57,644 bases of DNA, from assembly GCA_002862545.1 (NCBI GenBank), contig PKDJ01000310.1, forward strand, positions 1 through 57,644. Reading direction: 5' to 3'. The notes below the pieces were generated by a model. It was not told the DNA's origin and ran no database searches. It saw nothing but the letters and a program-made list of their open reading frames with translations. The stretch's first letter is position 1, and each line of letters begins with the position of its first letter. Origin of the DNA: Pseudomonadota bacterium (GTDB lineage Bacteria > Myxococcota_A > UBA796 > GCA-2862545). Both the position numbers and the translations under genes were made by a program. Below are positions 1 through 7,350 of the stretch, piece after piece.

Positions 1-2
1 AC

Positions 3-302
3 CGCGGCGGCGGTGGCGGTGGCGGCGGTGGGTACCGCGGCGGCGGCGGCGGCGGCTTTGGCGGCCCCCCTGGCGGTGGCGCAGCAGGTGGACCACCCGG
101 AGCCCAGGGTGATGGGAGCTGGCGTGAGGACCGCACCGAGCGACGCCGTCCGGCGAAGAAGAAGGAGAAGCCACGCGACGACGATCCGTTCCGCGCGAGG
201 CCCGCGGCCCGCAAGGAAAAGCGTCAGTCAGGCCGCTCTTGGCGAGACTACAACGTGGATGAAGATGGTGGCTTCGACGAGGACGACGACTGGGAGTTCT
301 AG
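3..302 (+). CDS. C-terminal part of a Gly/Arg-rich protein (partial, runs off the left edge)
   Basis: An open frame enters from the left edge and ends at TAG 300-302. It has no start codon in the window, so it is the 3' end of a longer gene. The visible 99 residues begin with runs of glycine broken by Arg-Gly and Tyr-Arg-Gly steps. A basic Lys/Arg segment follows, and the end is very acidic (Asp-rich, finishing D-D-D-W-E-F). RGG-like tails of this type are common on RNA-binding proteins such as bacterial RRM proteins and on some helicases, but the folded domain is not visible. A function in nucleic-acid binding is only an inference. A hairpin with a short T run follows the stop. Confidence 0.6.
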   Translation, partial: RGGGGGGGGGYRGGGGGGFGGPPGGGAAGGPPGAQGDGSWREDRTERRRPAKKKEKPRDDDPFRARPAARKEKRQSGRSWRDYNVDEDGGFDEDDDWEF

Positions 303-333
303 GAAGGGCTGACCTCTCGCAGCCCAACCGAGA

Positions 334-1539
334 CTAGTCCTGTCCTGCTGCCCCCTCCTGCCCTTCGGCGGAGGGGGTTTGTCGTTCTTGGCCGAGCCAG
401 ACCAAGATCCGCTGCAGCCACACCGACTCGGAAACCTCCCTCTCGGGTGGCGGAAGCCCAAGAAAGTCCTCACAGTAGATGGTGTAGAGAGCGAGAAAGA
501 ACGCGACCAAGACAGGTCCGACGAGCACTCCCGGAAGCCCAAGCCAGGTCAGTCCCCCAAAGACCGCCAAGAAGATCAGCAGTGGGTGGATGTTGCTGCT
601 TCCGCGAAGAAACAGCGGCTTGAGAAGATTGTCCACCGTGCCTGTGAAGACCAAGCTCCACATGACCACGAAGGCCGCCCATCCAAGGCCTTCATGGGCA
701 AGGACCCACAGCGATACGGGAACCCAGACCACCGCTGTGCCCACGAGGGGGAAGAAGGAGAACAAGCCGGTCAGTATGCCCGCGAACAGAATCCGCTCGA
801 CACCTGCAATCCCGTAGCCAATCGCAGCGACAGCGCCTTGAATGGCAGCCGTCGCGAGAGACCCGATCACGAGGTTGTTTGCGAACTCTCGAAACACAAC
901 AAACAGTCTCTCCTCATACACGTCGTCCATCGGAGAGAGTCGTGCGGCCCCAGTGAGCAGGCGTGGCCCCTCCATGTAGAAGGTCACGACCGCCAAGACG
1001 AAGATCACGGCGTCAAGGCCACCGGCCAACAGCGCATTGGCGACCCTCGGCACCGCCCCACCAAGTCCATTCAAGGCTGCGAGGATCCCCTCCCGAAGTG
1101 GACCTATGACCGCTCCCAGCGGATCGAAGTCCCTCGGGAGCCACTCCCCCGCGAGGCGCTCAAACTCGGTGACCGGCATCGAGTACGCCAGCTTCGAGAG
1201 CCAGTCCTCCAGTGCGCCACTCGTGACCAGCTCGATGCCTTGCTGGCCGACAGCTACGGCCTCCACGGCGAACAGGTAGAGCAGCATCGACACGGGCCCA
1301 AAAATCACGATGCCGAGAAGGAGCGTCGTGAGAACCGCGGCAAGTGCAGCTCGTCTGCCGGTCTTGTTGAGGACTCGGACATAGACAGGCCACGTCACCA
1401 CCACGGTCGTTCCCGCGAACAGCAGCACATCTGCCCAGGGAGAGAACAGCCACATCAAAGTAAGCGTCGTCGACGCTAAGAAGGCGAAAAACCACCGATC
1501 TCGCGTGGCCTTCGACCAGGGTGAGCCCTGCGAAGTCAC
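334..1539 (-). CDS. AI-2E family transporter (PerM/TqsA-type permease)
   Basis: The 401-residue polytopic membrane protein has the spacing and hydrophobic pattern of the AI-2E/PerM permease family: two N-terminal membrane helices, a long amphipathic middle section (about 110-190), then a cluster of five or so helices containing the Phe/Pro/Gly-rich segment typical of the family around 265-280. Members export small molecules or act in Na+/H+ exchange, and autoinducer-2 transport is proven for only a few, so no substrate is claimed. The GTG start (1539-1537) overlaps the plsX stop in a GTGA junction, so translation is probably coupled to plsX. Confidence 0.88.
   Translation of the reverse strand: MTSQGSPWSKATRDRWFFAFLASTTLTLMWLFSPWADVLLFAGTTVVVTWPVYVRVLNKTGRRAALAAVLTTLLLGIVIFGPVSMLLYLFAVEAVAVGQQGIELVTSGALEDWLSKLAYSMPVTEFERLAGEWLPRDFDPLGAVIGPLREGILAALNGLGGAVPRVANALLAGGLDAVIFVLAVVTFYMEGPRLLTGAARLSPMDDVYEERLFVVFREFANNLVIGSLATAAIQGAVAAIGYGIAGVERILFAGILTGLFSFFPLVGTAVVWVPVSLWVLAHEGLGWAAFVVMWSLVFTGTVDNLLKPLFLRGSSNIHPLLIFLAVFGGLTWLGLPGVLVGPVLVAFFLALYTIYCEDFLGLPPPEREVSESVWLQRILVWLGQERQTPSAEGQEGAAGQD
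351..380 (+). terminator. Possible rho-independent terminator
   Basis: CCCCCTCC (351-358) and GGAGGGGG (370-377) form a perfect 8-bp stem with an 11-nt loop, followed by TTT. It would end transcription of the Gly/Arg-rich gene. It lies inside the last codons of the convergent permease gene, so it is compact but plausible. The T tract is short, which lowers confidence. Confidence 0.45.
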
Positions 1540-2564
1540 TGGACACCCCCCAGGTCCGAGACGCCATCTCGAATACGACCGATGAGGTCACCACGCACCG
1601 CCTTCGCGGCCACCCTGATCGCGTTGCGCAGAGCTCGGGCCTCCGAGCGGCCGTGAGCCTTGATCACCACTTGGTCGAAGCCCAACAGCGGCGCCCCCCC
1701 ATATGCCTTCCAGTCTGTCATACGTCGCAGCTCCCGCAGCCCTCCCCCCAGCATAGACAGCCCTATGCGCCACTGCAGGCGCCTACCTGATGCGTCCCTT
1801 GCCATGTCTCGAAAGACATCTCCAACACCCTCGAGCATCTTCAGCACGACGTTGCCGAGGAAGCCATCACAGACCACGACGTCGACGGTCCCTCTGGGAA
1901 TATCCAGCCCCTCAACGTTCCCTGCGAAGCACAGGTTACTCCGCGACAGCTGTGTGTGAGCCTCCACGATGGCTCGGGTGCCCTTGGTCGCCTCTGTGCC
2001 GTTCGACAGGAGCGCTACTCGAGGCTCCTGGATCCCAGAGATGACGGAGGAGTAGGCGCTACCCATCACCGCAAATCCGACGAGGTCCTCGGCGTCGGCT
2101 TGGAGCGTGGCTCCGACGTCCAAGATGAGCGCAAACGGATCGCGGTGCGGACCATGCCTTGACTCGGTCGGGTAGACAGAGGCGAGTGCCGCCCTCCGGA
2201 TGCCGTGGAGCATTCCGAACTGCTGCGCTGCCGTCAGGATAGTCGCGCCGGTGTTGCCTGCCGAGACAAGCGCATCGGCCTCTCCCGCAGCAACAAGGCG
2301 CGCGGCCGTGACGATGCTGCAGTCGGGCGCCCCCTTCAGTCCTGCGCGAGGATCGGCGTCCATGGGAACGACACCCTGCGCATCGACGACCACGAGCCGC
2401 GCTGGGTCGTACTCGTGCTCGTCGAGTACTGGCCCCACCTGCGCGGTGTCTCCGACGAGCATCACACGAATGTCTCCACTCTCACGAGACACCGCAGCGG
2501 CGCCGGCCACAGTCGCTCGGACCCCGTGATCGCCACCAAGCGCATCGAGTGCAACTGTGATCAC
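1536..2564 (-). CDS. plsX: Phosphate acyltransferase PlsX
   Basis: PlsX converts acyl-ACP and phosphate into acyl-phosphate for glycerolipid synthesis. The protein opens with VALDALGGDHG and contains the conserved GLKGAPDCSIV-like region, SAGNTGA, and the NVEG and CDGFLGNV motifs. I chose the GTG at 2564, which is preceded by a run of G residues and gives 342 residues, the usual size. The frame stays open to 2648, but that would add an atypical 28-residue leader. It is divergent from cysC and coupled to the downstream permease. PlsX is more often found next to rpmF/fabH, neither of which is here. Confidence 0.93.
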   Translation of the reverse strand: MITVALDALGGDHGVRATVAGAAAVSRESGDIRVMLVGDTAQVGPVLDEHEYDPARLVVVDAQGVVPMDADPRAGLKGAPDCSIVTAARLVAAGEADALVSAGNTGATILTAAQQFGMLHGIRRAALASVYPTESRHGPHRDPFALILDVGATLQADAEDLVGFAVMGSAYSSVISGIQEPRVALLSNGTEATKGTRAIVEAHTQLSRSNLCFAGNVEGLDIPRGTVDVVVCDGFLGNVVLKMLEGVGDVFRDMARDASGRRLQWRIGLSMLGGGLRELRRMTDWKAYGGAPLLGFDQVVIKAHGRSEARALRNAIRVAAKAVRGDLIGRIRDGVSDLGGVQ

Positions 2565-2662
2565 GCTACCCCCCCGAGCCGCAGCATACCCGGACCCCTT
2601 GTTGGCATTGCCTGACGGAGCGGATACGCGCCGCCTCCACTCAGACAACCCATGGAGGAGCC

Positions 2663-3271
2663 ATGAGCGAGCCCAAGTCGAAGAACATCACCTGGCACGG
2701 CGCAGAGATCAGTCAGGAGCAGCGTGAGCAGGCCATCGACCAGAAGGGCTGCGTGGTGTGGTGCACCGGCCTCTCCGGGTCCGGTAAGTCGACCATCGCA
2801 CGTCGCGTCGAGCAGAAGCTGCTCGACCTCGGCAAGTTCGCCTACGTCCTCGACGGAGACAACGTCCGTCACCACCTCAACAAGGACCTGGGCTTCTCCC
2901 CCGCCGATCGCACGGAGAACATCCGTCGGATCGGATGTGTTGCACAGCTCTTCGCGGACAGCGGCTGCATCACCCTGACCGCCTTCATCTCGCCGTACGC
3001 CGCCGGCCGCGATGCTGCTCGCGCCCTCAACGCCGAGGGCCGCTTCATCGAGTGCCACATCGCGACGCCCCTCGACCTCTGCGAGGACCGCGACCCGAAG
3101 GGCCTCTACAAGAAGGCCCGCTCCGGCGTGATCCCCAGCTTCACCGGCATCAGCGCTCCCTACGAGGTGCCCGAGAACGCCGAGATCAGCATTGACACCA
3201 CCGGCCAGAGCATCGACGAGTCGGCTGAGCAGATCCTCTCTTACCTGCGTGAGAACGGCTTCCTCGACTGA
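2663..3271 (+). CDS. cysC: Adenylylsulfate (APS) kinase
   Basis: The enzyme phosphorylates adenosine 5'-phosphosulfate to PAPS in sulfate activation. The 202-residue protein has a P-loop GLSGSGKS (about 36-43), the DGDNVRH motif that binds APS, the FISPY...RD loop (about 108-116) and the KARSG...FTG segment typical of CysC. An AGGAGC-type ribosome site precedes the ATG by a few bases. No sulfate adenylyltransferase (cysN/cysD/sat) lies beside it, so APS must come from elsewhere. It is transcribed divergently from plsX, and a strong terminator follows. Confidence 0.95.
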   Translation: MSEPKSKNITWHGAEISQEQREQAIDQKGCVVWCTGLSGSGKSTIARRVEQKLLDLGKFAYVLDGDNVRHHLNKDLGFSPADRTENIRRIGCVAQLFADSGCITLTAFISPYAAGRDAARALNAEGRFIECHIATPLDLCEDRDPKGLYKKARSGVIPSFTGISAPYEVPENAEISIDTTGQSIDESAEQILSYLRENGFLD

Positions 3272-3301
3272 CAGTGGCTCTGCCGCTCGTCGACGGTCCC
3301 C

Positions 3302-3336
3302 AAGCCCCGCGCAAGTCGCGGGGCTTACTTGCTTTT
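3302..3336 (+). terminator. Rho-independent terminator after cysC
   Basis: AAGCCCCGCG (3302-3311) pairs perfectly over 10 bp with CGCGGGGCTT (3317-3326) around a 5-nt loop. A T-rich stretch ending in TTTT (3333-3336) follows. It sits between the convergent cysC and GMC oxidoreductase genes and best serves cysC. Confidence 0.8.
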
Positions 3337-4858
3337 AGACCCGACCAGCGACTGAGTGCCCCACCAGCAACCCCATGGCCATCGTCGTCACCTGGGGGTT
3401 CACACCGAGACTGGTCGGGAAGACGCTTGCGTCAGCCACCCGAAGGTTCGACCACCCCCAGACGCGCCCGTGCGGATCGACGACCGAGGTCTCCGGGTCG
3501 GCCCCCATTCGACATGTGCCCATCGGATGACTGGCGTAGATCGGGAGGTGACTCGCCGGTACATCGTGCGGCAGTGCAGCCCTGATCTCGGCCATGGTGG
3601 TCACGGGACGGTGCCCGAGGCGACCGGGCGCGACGGCGGTCGCGCCCGCGGCGAAGAAGACCTCGGCACAGAGGCGCAAGCCGTCGATGATGCGTCTTCG
3701 GTCCCCTTCACCCATGAAGTAGGACAGGTCAGGCCCCGCGGGCGTCCATCGAACGCGTCCTCCACTGTCTTCGTCATGAACCAGGACCCCGGCACTCGCG
3801 ACGTGGCTCAGGTCCGCGAGGATCTCGAGAGTCTCGGGTCCCGGTGCTGTCTGCAGCAAGAGGAAGTACTGGTCTGGCGAGACCGTGTAGGTCTGTAGCA
3901 GGAATCCTTCGTCCCAGCAGTCAACGTAGTAGCCTTGCGTGACACCCGACCACGGGCGGATCTCCTGCGCAAATCGAGCCAGTGTACCGACCGCTGGGTG
4001 GACGACGAGATGCTCACCGCAGTGCGTGTTGTCAGCAAGGCCGTTCCGCAGGAGGAAGAGTGGCGAACCCACCGGCCCGCCGCTCACGATGAAGGTCTCC
4101 GCCCGAACGCGAATGCCATGCACTGGCTCGTGCGTCTCGGGGTCGATCGTGTGGCCCTCCACAGCGACCACGTGATCGCCCACGGTCTCGCAGCGCTCGA
4201 CGCGACAGTTCGCATACACCCCGACGGTCCCCGAAGACAGTGCCTGGCGAAGAAACGTTCGGTCAGCGCTGGTCTTTCCGCCCGTCGGGCACCCATACTG
4301 ACAGATGCCACAGCCCACACACCCGGGCGCTGACCGCGCCATGAAGCGCCCATCCAGCCCCAGTGCTTCAGCTCCACTCTTGAAGATCAGGTTGTTGTTT
4401 CGCTGCACAGCCACGGGATTTACCGTGACGCCGAGCGTCTCCCAGATCCGGTCGAAGTAGGCGCCGAACCTTTCGTTGGTAATGGTCTCGCAGCCGTGCT
4501 CGTCCCGCCAGGTCTGCAGCACGGATGGTGGACAGCGGAAGCAGATGCCAGAGTTGATCAGCGTCGAACCACCCACTCCACGCCCCCCTGGCATGGGGAT
4601 GACGGTGTTGCCGCGCAGCGTGCGCGCACCCCGACCCTGGTACAGGTTCTTGAACGCGAAGGCCGTGTCCTGGCGGAAGTCACGCGGCTCCCAGTGGCTA
4701 CCCTCCTCCAGAACGGCGACCCGAAGACCACTCTCCGCGAGGGCAGCTGCGGCCGCACACCCACCCGCGCCTGCGCCGATCACGCAGACATCGACGTCGA
4801 GGTGGATCTTCGAGCGGTAGTCCTGAAATCCGTTCTTTCCTGGCTGGAACCCACTCAA
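3335..4858 (-). CDS. GMC-family FAD oxidoreductase with a four-cysteine cluster
   Basis: The 507-residue flavoprotein has the FAD-binding GAGAGG turn (28-33), the GGRGVGGSTLINSG GMC signature (about 91-104), and near the C-terminus the HPMGTCRMG and N-P-Q-V-T-T active-site motifs. Cys180, 183, 186 and 190 form C-x2-C-x2-C-x3-C, as in long-chain alcohol oxidase-like GMC proteins, and could bind an iron-sulfur cluster. The likely role is oxidation of an alcohol or sugar, with electrons passed to the partner encoded just upstream. The start is TTG, overlapping the partner's stop in TTGA, with a purine-rich site before it. No ATG is usable before the FAD motif. The substrate is unknown. Confidence 0.88.
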   Translation of the reverse strand: MSGFQPGKNGFQDYRSKIHLDVDVCVIGAGAGGCAAAAALAESGLRVAVLEEGSHWEPRDFRQDTAFAFKNLYQGRGARTLRGNTVIPMPGGRGVGGSTLINSGICFRCPPSVLQTWRDEHGCETITNERFGAYFDRIWETLGVTVNPVAVQRNNNLIFKSGAEALGLDGRFMARSAPGCVGCGICQYGCPTGGKTSADRTFLRQALSSGTVGVYANCRVERCETVGDHVVAVEGHTIDPETHEPVHGIRVRAETFIVSGGPVGSPLFLLRNGLADNTHCGEHLVVHPAVGTLARFAQEIRPWSGVTQGYYVDCWDEGFLLQTYTVSPDQYFLLLQTAPGPETLEILADLSHVASAGVLVHDEDSGGRVRWTPAGPDLSYFMGEGDRRRIIDGLRLCAEVFFAAGATAVAPGRLGHRPVTTMAEIRAALPHDVPASHLPIYASHPMGTCRMGADPETSVVDPHGRVWGWSNLRVADASVFPTSLGVNPQVTTMAMGLLVGHSVAGRV

Positions 4859-5376
4859 GCCCGCCCCCTTCCCACACTGTTGAGTTGACCGAGGGAGACA
4901 CCACAGGTCTGCCGATAGCCCACGTGGTCGAGCACCTCTGGCACGCGGAAGTAGGCCATACCGACCACCGCCTTGAGCGAATCAAGAGCCACTCGACGTG
5001 GCAAGACACTCGGATCGGCCCAGACCTGGAGCACATCTCTGCGCGCCTCGGCATCGAGGTCGTGAAATGCGCGCCCCCGCGCGGCCAGGGTGCCGAGCTG
5101 TAGTGCTCGCACGACGGCACGGAACGCCAGTCGCTGGGAAGGGGCGAGCACCTCCATGACAATCTGCTCGATCGCATCGACTACGCGCTGGTCATCACCG
5201 CTGACAGGAAACGGCTCACCGGGAAACCATGTCGCCGCCGCAGCAGCGACGGTGGCCCGCTCATCACGCGACAGCTCGGCGCTGACGTCAGCCTCCCCGA
5301 TAGCGACAGCGACGCCTACGCCCGAACCGAGACCAACTGCACCTGCTGCAAGAACCGCTCGCCGAGTGATCGCCAC
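4855..5376 (-). CDS. Gluconate 2-dehydrogenase subunit 3 family protein, Tat-exported
   Basis: The 173-residue protein starts with a twin-arginine signal (I-T-R-R-A-V-L-A-A-G) followed by a hydrophobic stretch to about residue 27. The rest is helical and resembles the small subunit of membrane FAD dehydrogenases (gluconate 2-dehydrogenase subunit 3). That subunit normally travels with a GMC catalytic subunit, which is exactly its neighbour here, so the flavoprotein is probably carried to the periplasm with it. The start is GTG after a G-rich site. The cytochrome c subunit found in classical complexes is absent from the neighbourhood. Confidence 0.82.
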   Translation of the reverse strand: MAITRRAVLAAGAVGLGSGVGVAVAIGEADVSAELSRDERATVAAAAATWFPGEPFPVSGDDQRVVDAIEQIVMEVLAPSQRLAFRAVVRALQLGTLAARGRAFHDLDAEARRDVLQVWADPSVLPRRVALDSLKAVVGMAYFRVPEVLDHVGYRQTCGVSLGQLNSVGRGRA

Positions 5377-5414
5377 ACCACCCCCTCAGACGGTGCTTAC
5401 CTGACAGATCGAAA

Positions 5415-5428
5415 ACTGACTAGTCAGT
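5415..5428. promoter_or_regulatory. Perfect 14-nt palindrome, candidate TetR-type operator
   Basis: ACTGACTAGTCAGT is a perfect palindrome in the 112-nt gap between two divergent operons: the GMC dehydrogenase operon on minus and the SAH hydrolase-like operon on plus. An AT-rich stretch (TATTTATTG, 5428-5436) adjoins it and reads as a possible -10 region on the minus strand. Short GACT..AGTC palindromes are typical operators for TetR-family repressors. The regulator gene is not in the window, so the link is inference. Confidence 0.6.
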
Positions 5429-5488
5429 ATTTATTGAGCCCACACAGAGGAGGGTTTGCGTGTTAATCCCGTGGCGCTTGGAGGGGAA

Positions 5489-6634
5489 ATGTCCCAAGAT
5501 CGCAGCGTCCGCGCGATGCAGGAGATCGGGCGTATCAATACGTTTTTTCCGATCCTACCCTCTCTGGGGAACCACTGGGCCGCCATGCGCCCCTGGGAAG
5601 GGAGAGTCATCGGGCTGAACCTTCACTTGACCACGCTCACAGCCGGGCTCGTGCGAGAGCTCACGCTGGGCGGCGGTACTTGGGTTGTCTCGGCCGCCAA
5701 TCCACGGACCACGGATGCTGGCGCCGTCGAGCTCCTCCGGAATCATGGCATCACCGTCTACACCGGTGGCGATGGCGAGGATCGGCACAGCCAGGTCCTT
5801 AGCCACCGGCCCGAGCTCCTGGTCGACGTCGGCTTCGAGCTCATTCAGCGAGCACTCGGAGCCCAGTCCAGCGTGCTCGCCGCAATCGAGATCACCCGGT
5901 CAGGCATCACCCGACTGCGAGCCCCTGGCCACGTTCCCTTCCCGGTGATCAACCTCAATGATGGTCGCCTGAAGGACGCGGTCGAGAACCGCCATGGTGT
6001 CGGAGAGGCTCTGTGGCAGGCCGTCGCACGCCTCACGGGCATGCACCTCTCGGGCCGGAGGGTGCTCATCCTGGGCTACGGGCCCGTGGGCAAGGGCATC
6101 GCAGCGTACGCTCGCGCGGCGGGCACGACTGTTGAGGTCGTCGAGCGCGATGCCATTCGCAGACTGTTTGCCCACTATGACGGCTACCCGACGCCCAGCC
6201 TGTCAGATGGCCTGTCCAGAGCGTCCATCGTCGTCACGGCCACAGGCCGTGCGCATGCCCTCACCGCAGAAGCCCTCGGGGGCGCACGAGATGGAGCGGT
6301 CCTCGTCAACGCTGGCCACGGCGGCGACGAGATTGACGTCGCTGGGCTCGAGGACATCGCGATCCGCAAGGACAACGTCGGACCGCAGGTCGAGACCTGG
6401 CACCTTCCCGGTGGTCTTCGACTGACCCTGCTCGGCGGTGGTCACCCGCTCAACATCGTCCTCAACTCTGGCTCCCCCGAGCCGGTGCTCCTGCACTTCG
6501 GCCTCCTCGGCCTCACTCTACAGTGGCTGGCTAGCGAGCCTGCCCTGCCGGATGGCGAGACCATCGTTCCTGAGCACCTCGAGCGTGCAGCCGCAGAGCA
6601 TGCACTTCGCGCCCTCGGAGCACACCACTCGTGA
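5489..6634 (+). CDS. Divergent S-adenosylhomocysteine hydrolase homologue
   Basis: The 381-residue protein follows the AhcY fold. It has an N-terminal substrate domain with Asp113, Glu134 (EITRSG) and Lys162, matching the catalytic D, E and K of the family. The NAD-binding motif is GYGPVGKG (196-203), and a final N-x-x-P-Q-V-E segment and L-L-G-G-G-H-P-L-N correspond to the family's closing motifs. The position of the last catalytic Asp is Glu166, and the protein is roughly 50-90 residues shorter than classical enzymes, so the substrate may differ. I chose the ATG at 5489 because GGAGGGG lies 2 nt upstream. The frame is open to a TTG at 5456. It overlaps the next gene by GTGA. Confidence 0.75.
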   Translation: MSQDRSVRAMQEIGRINTFFPILPSLGNHWAAMRPWEGRVIGLNLHLTTLTAGLVRELTLGGGTWVVSAANPRTTDAGAVELLRNHGITVYTGGDGEDRHSQVLSHRPELLVDVGFELIQRALGAQSSVLAAIEITRSGITRLRAPGHVPFPVINLNDGRLKDAVENRHGVGEALWQAVARLTGMHLSGRRVLILGYGPVGKGIAAYARAAGTTVEVVERDAIRRLFAHYDGYPTPSLSDGLSRASIVVTATGRAHALTAEALGGARDGAVLVNAGHGGDEIDVAGLEDIAIRKDNVGPQVETWHLPGGLRLTLLGGGHPLNIVLNSGSPEPVLLHFGLLGLTLQWLASEPALPDGETIVPEHLERAAAEHALRALGAHHS

Positions 6635-7350
6635 CAGACGAGGAGATTCTCGCGACTGCTCTCCTCGAGGGCACGGAGGCCCTCCGACTCGGCAGACCCG
6701 GTCGAGCCGCCGAGCGGCTCGCCCTGGTGGTGAGCCACAGCGGGCTCAACAGTGCTCCTGACATGGCAGACGTCCGGGTGCGTGCGCGAAGCCTCTATGC
6801 CCAAGCGCTGCTCGAGAGTGGTCGCCCGACAGAGGCCGAGCCCCCCGTGCTCGATGCCATGCGCGAGCTTCGAGCAGTCGGTGACTCCGACGGCCTGCAG
6901 TCGGTTCGCGGGCTGCACAAGCGCGTGCGTGAGGCTATTGCCGCGGAGGCCAGAGACGCTGCTCGGCGCGAGGCTCTTCAGGCGCTCTCGGCCACTCCCC
7001 TACCCGAGCTGCGTCAGAGGGCTCGCACACCCTTTGCGCTCGCAGAGCTCCTCGTCCAGCGCGCCAATGCAGATGCCGAGGTGGGGCAACCCCAAGCGGG
7101 CCTGCGCATCGCGCGGGAGGCCCTCGGCCTTGCGCTAGAGCTCGATGATGTCCGGCTCGAGGTCCTGGCTCGACTGTCCGTTGCACGCTGCGAGCCCGAC
7201 ACTGCCCTAGAGCAGCTCGAGGCAGCCCGAGCACGAGCTGACGGCGCCAGCGAGTTCAATCTCGTTGGGGCGGTCGCTCGAGCTGCCGCCGCGCATGGGT
7301 TGCAGCTGTCGGTCCAGGTGGGGCCAGACATGTCGCGGAGACAGCAGTGA
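6631..7350 (+). CDS. Helical-repeat (TPR-like) protein of unknown function
   Basis: This 239-residue soluble protein is almost entirely Ala/Leu/Glu/Arg-rich helix with paired-helix periodicity, suggesting TPR-type repeats. Examples are the stretches around 10-60, 130-165 and 160-200. There is no signal peptide and no catalytic motif. It starts at GTG overlapping the upstream hydrolase stop (GTGA) and ends in a GTGA overlap with the Ppx/GppA gene. Its place between two enzymes in a translationally coupled operon suggests a scaffolding or regulatory role, which is inference. Confidence 0.75.
   Translation: MTDEEILATALLEGTEALRLGRPGRAAERLALVVSHSGLNSAPDMADVRVRARSLYAQALLESGRPTEAEPPVLDAMRELRAVGDSDGLQSVRGLHKRVREAIAAEARDAARREALQALSATPLPELRQRARTPFALAELLVQRANADAEVGQPQAGLRIAREALGLALELDDVRLEVLARLSVARCEPDTALEQLEAARARADGASEFNLVGAVARAAAAHGLQLSVQVGPDMSRRQQ

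Noticed and set aside
379-1479. 366-residue plus-strand frame
   Set aside because: It is antisense to the AI-2E permease gene, is Arg/Gln/His-rich and has no recognisable motif.
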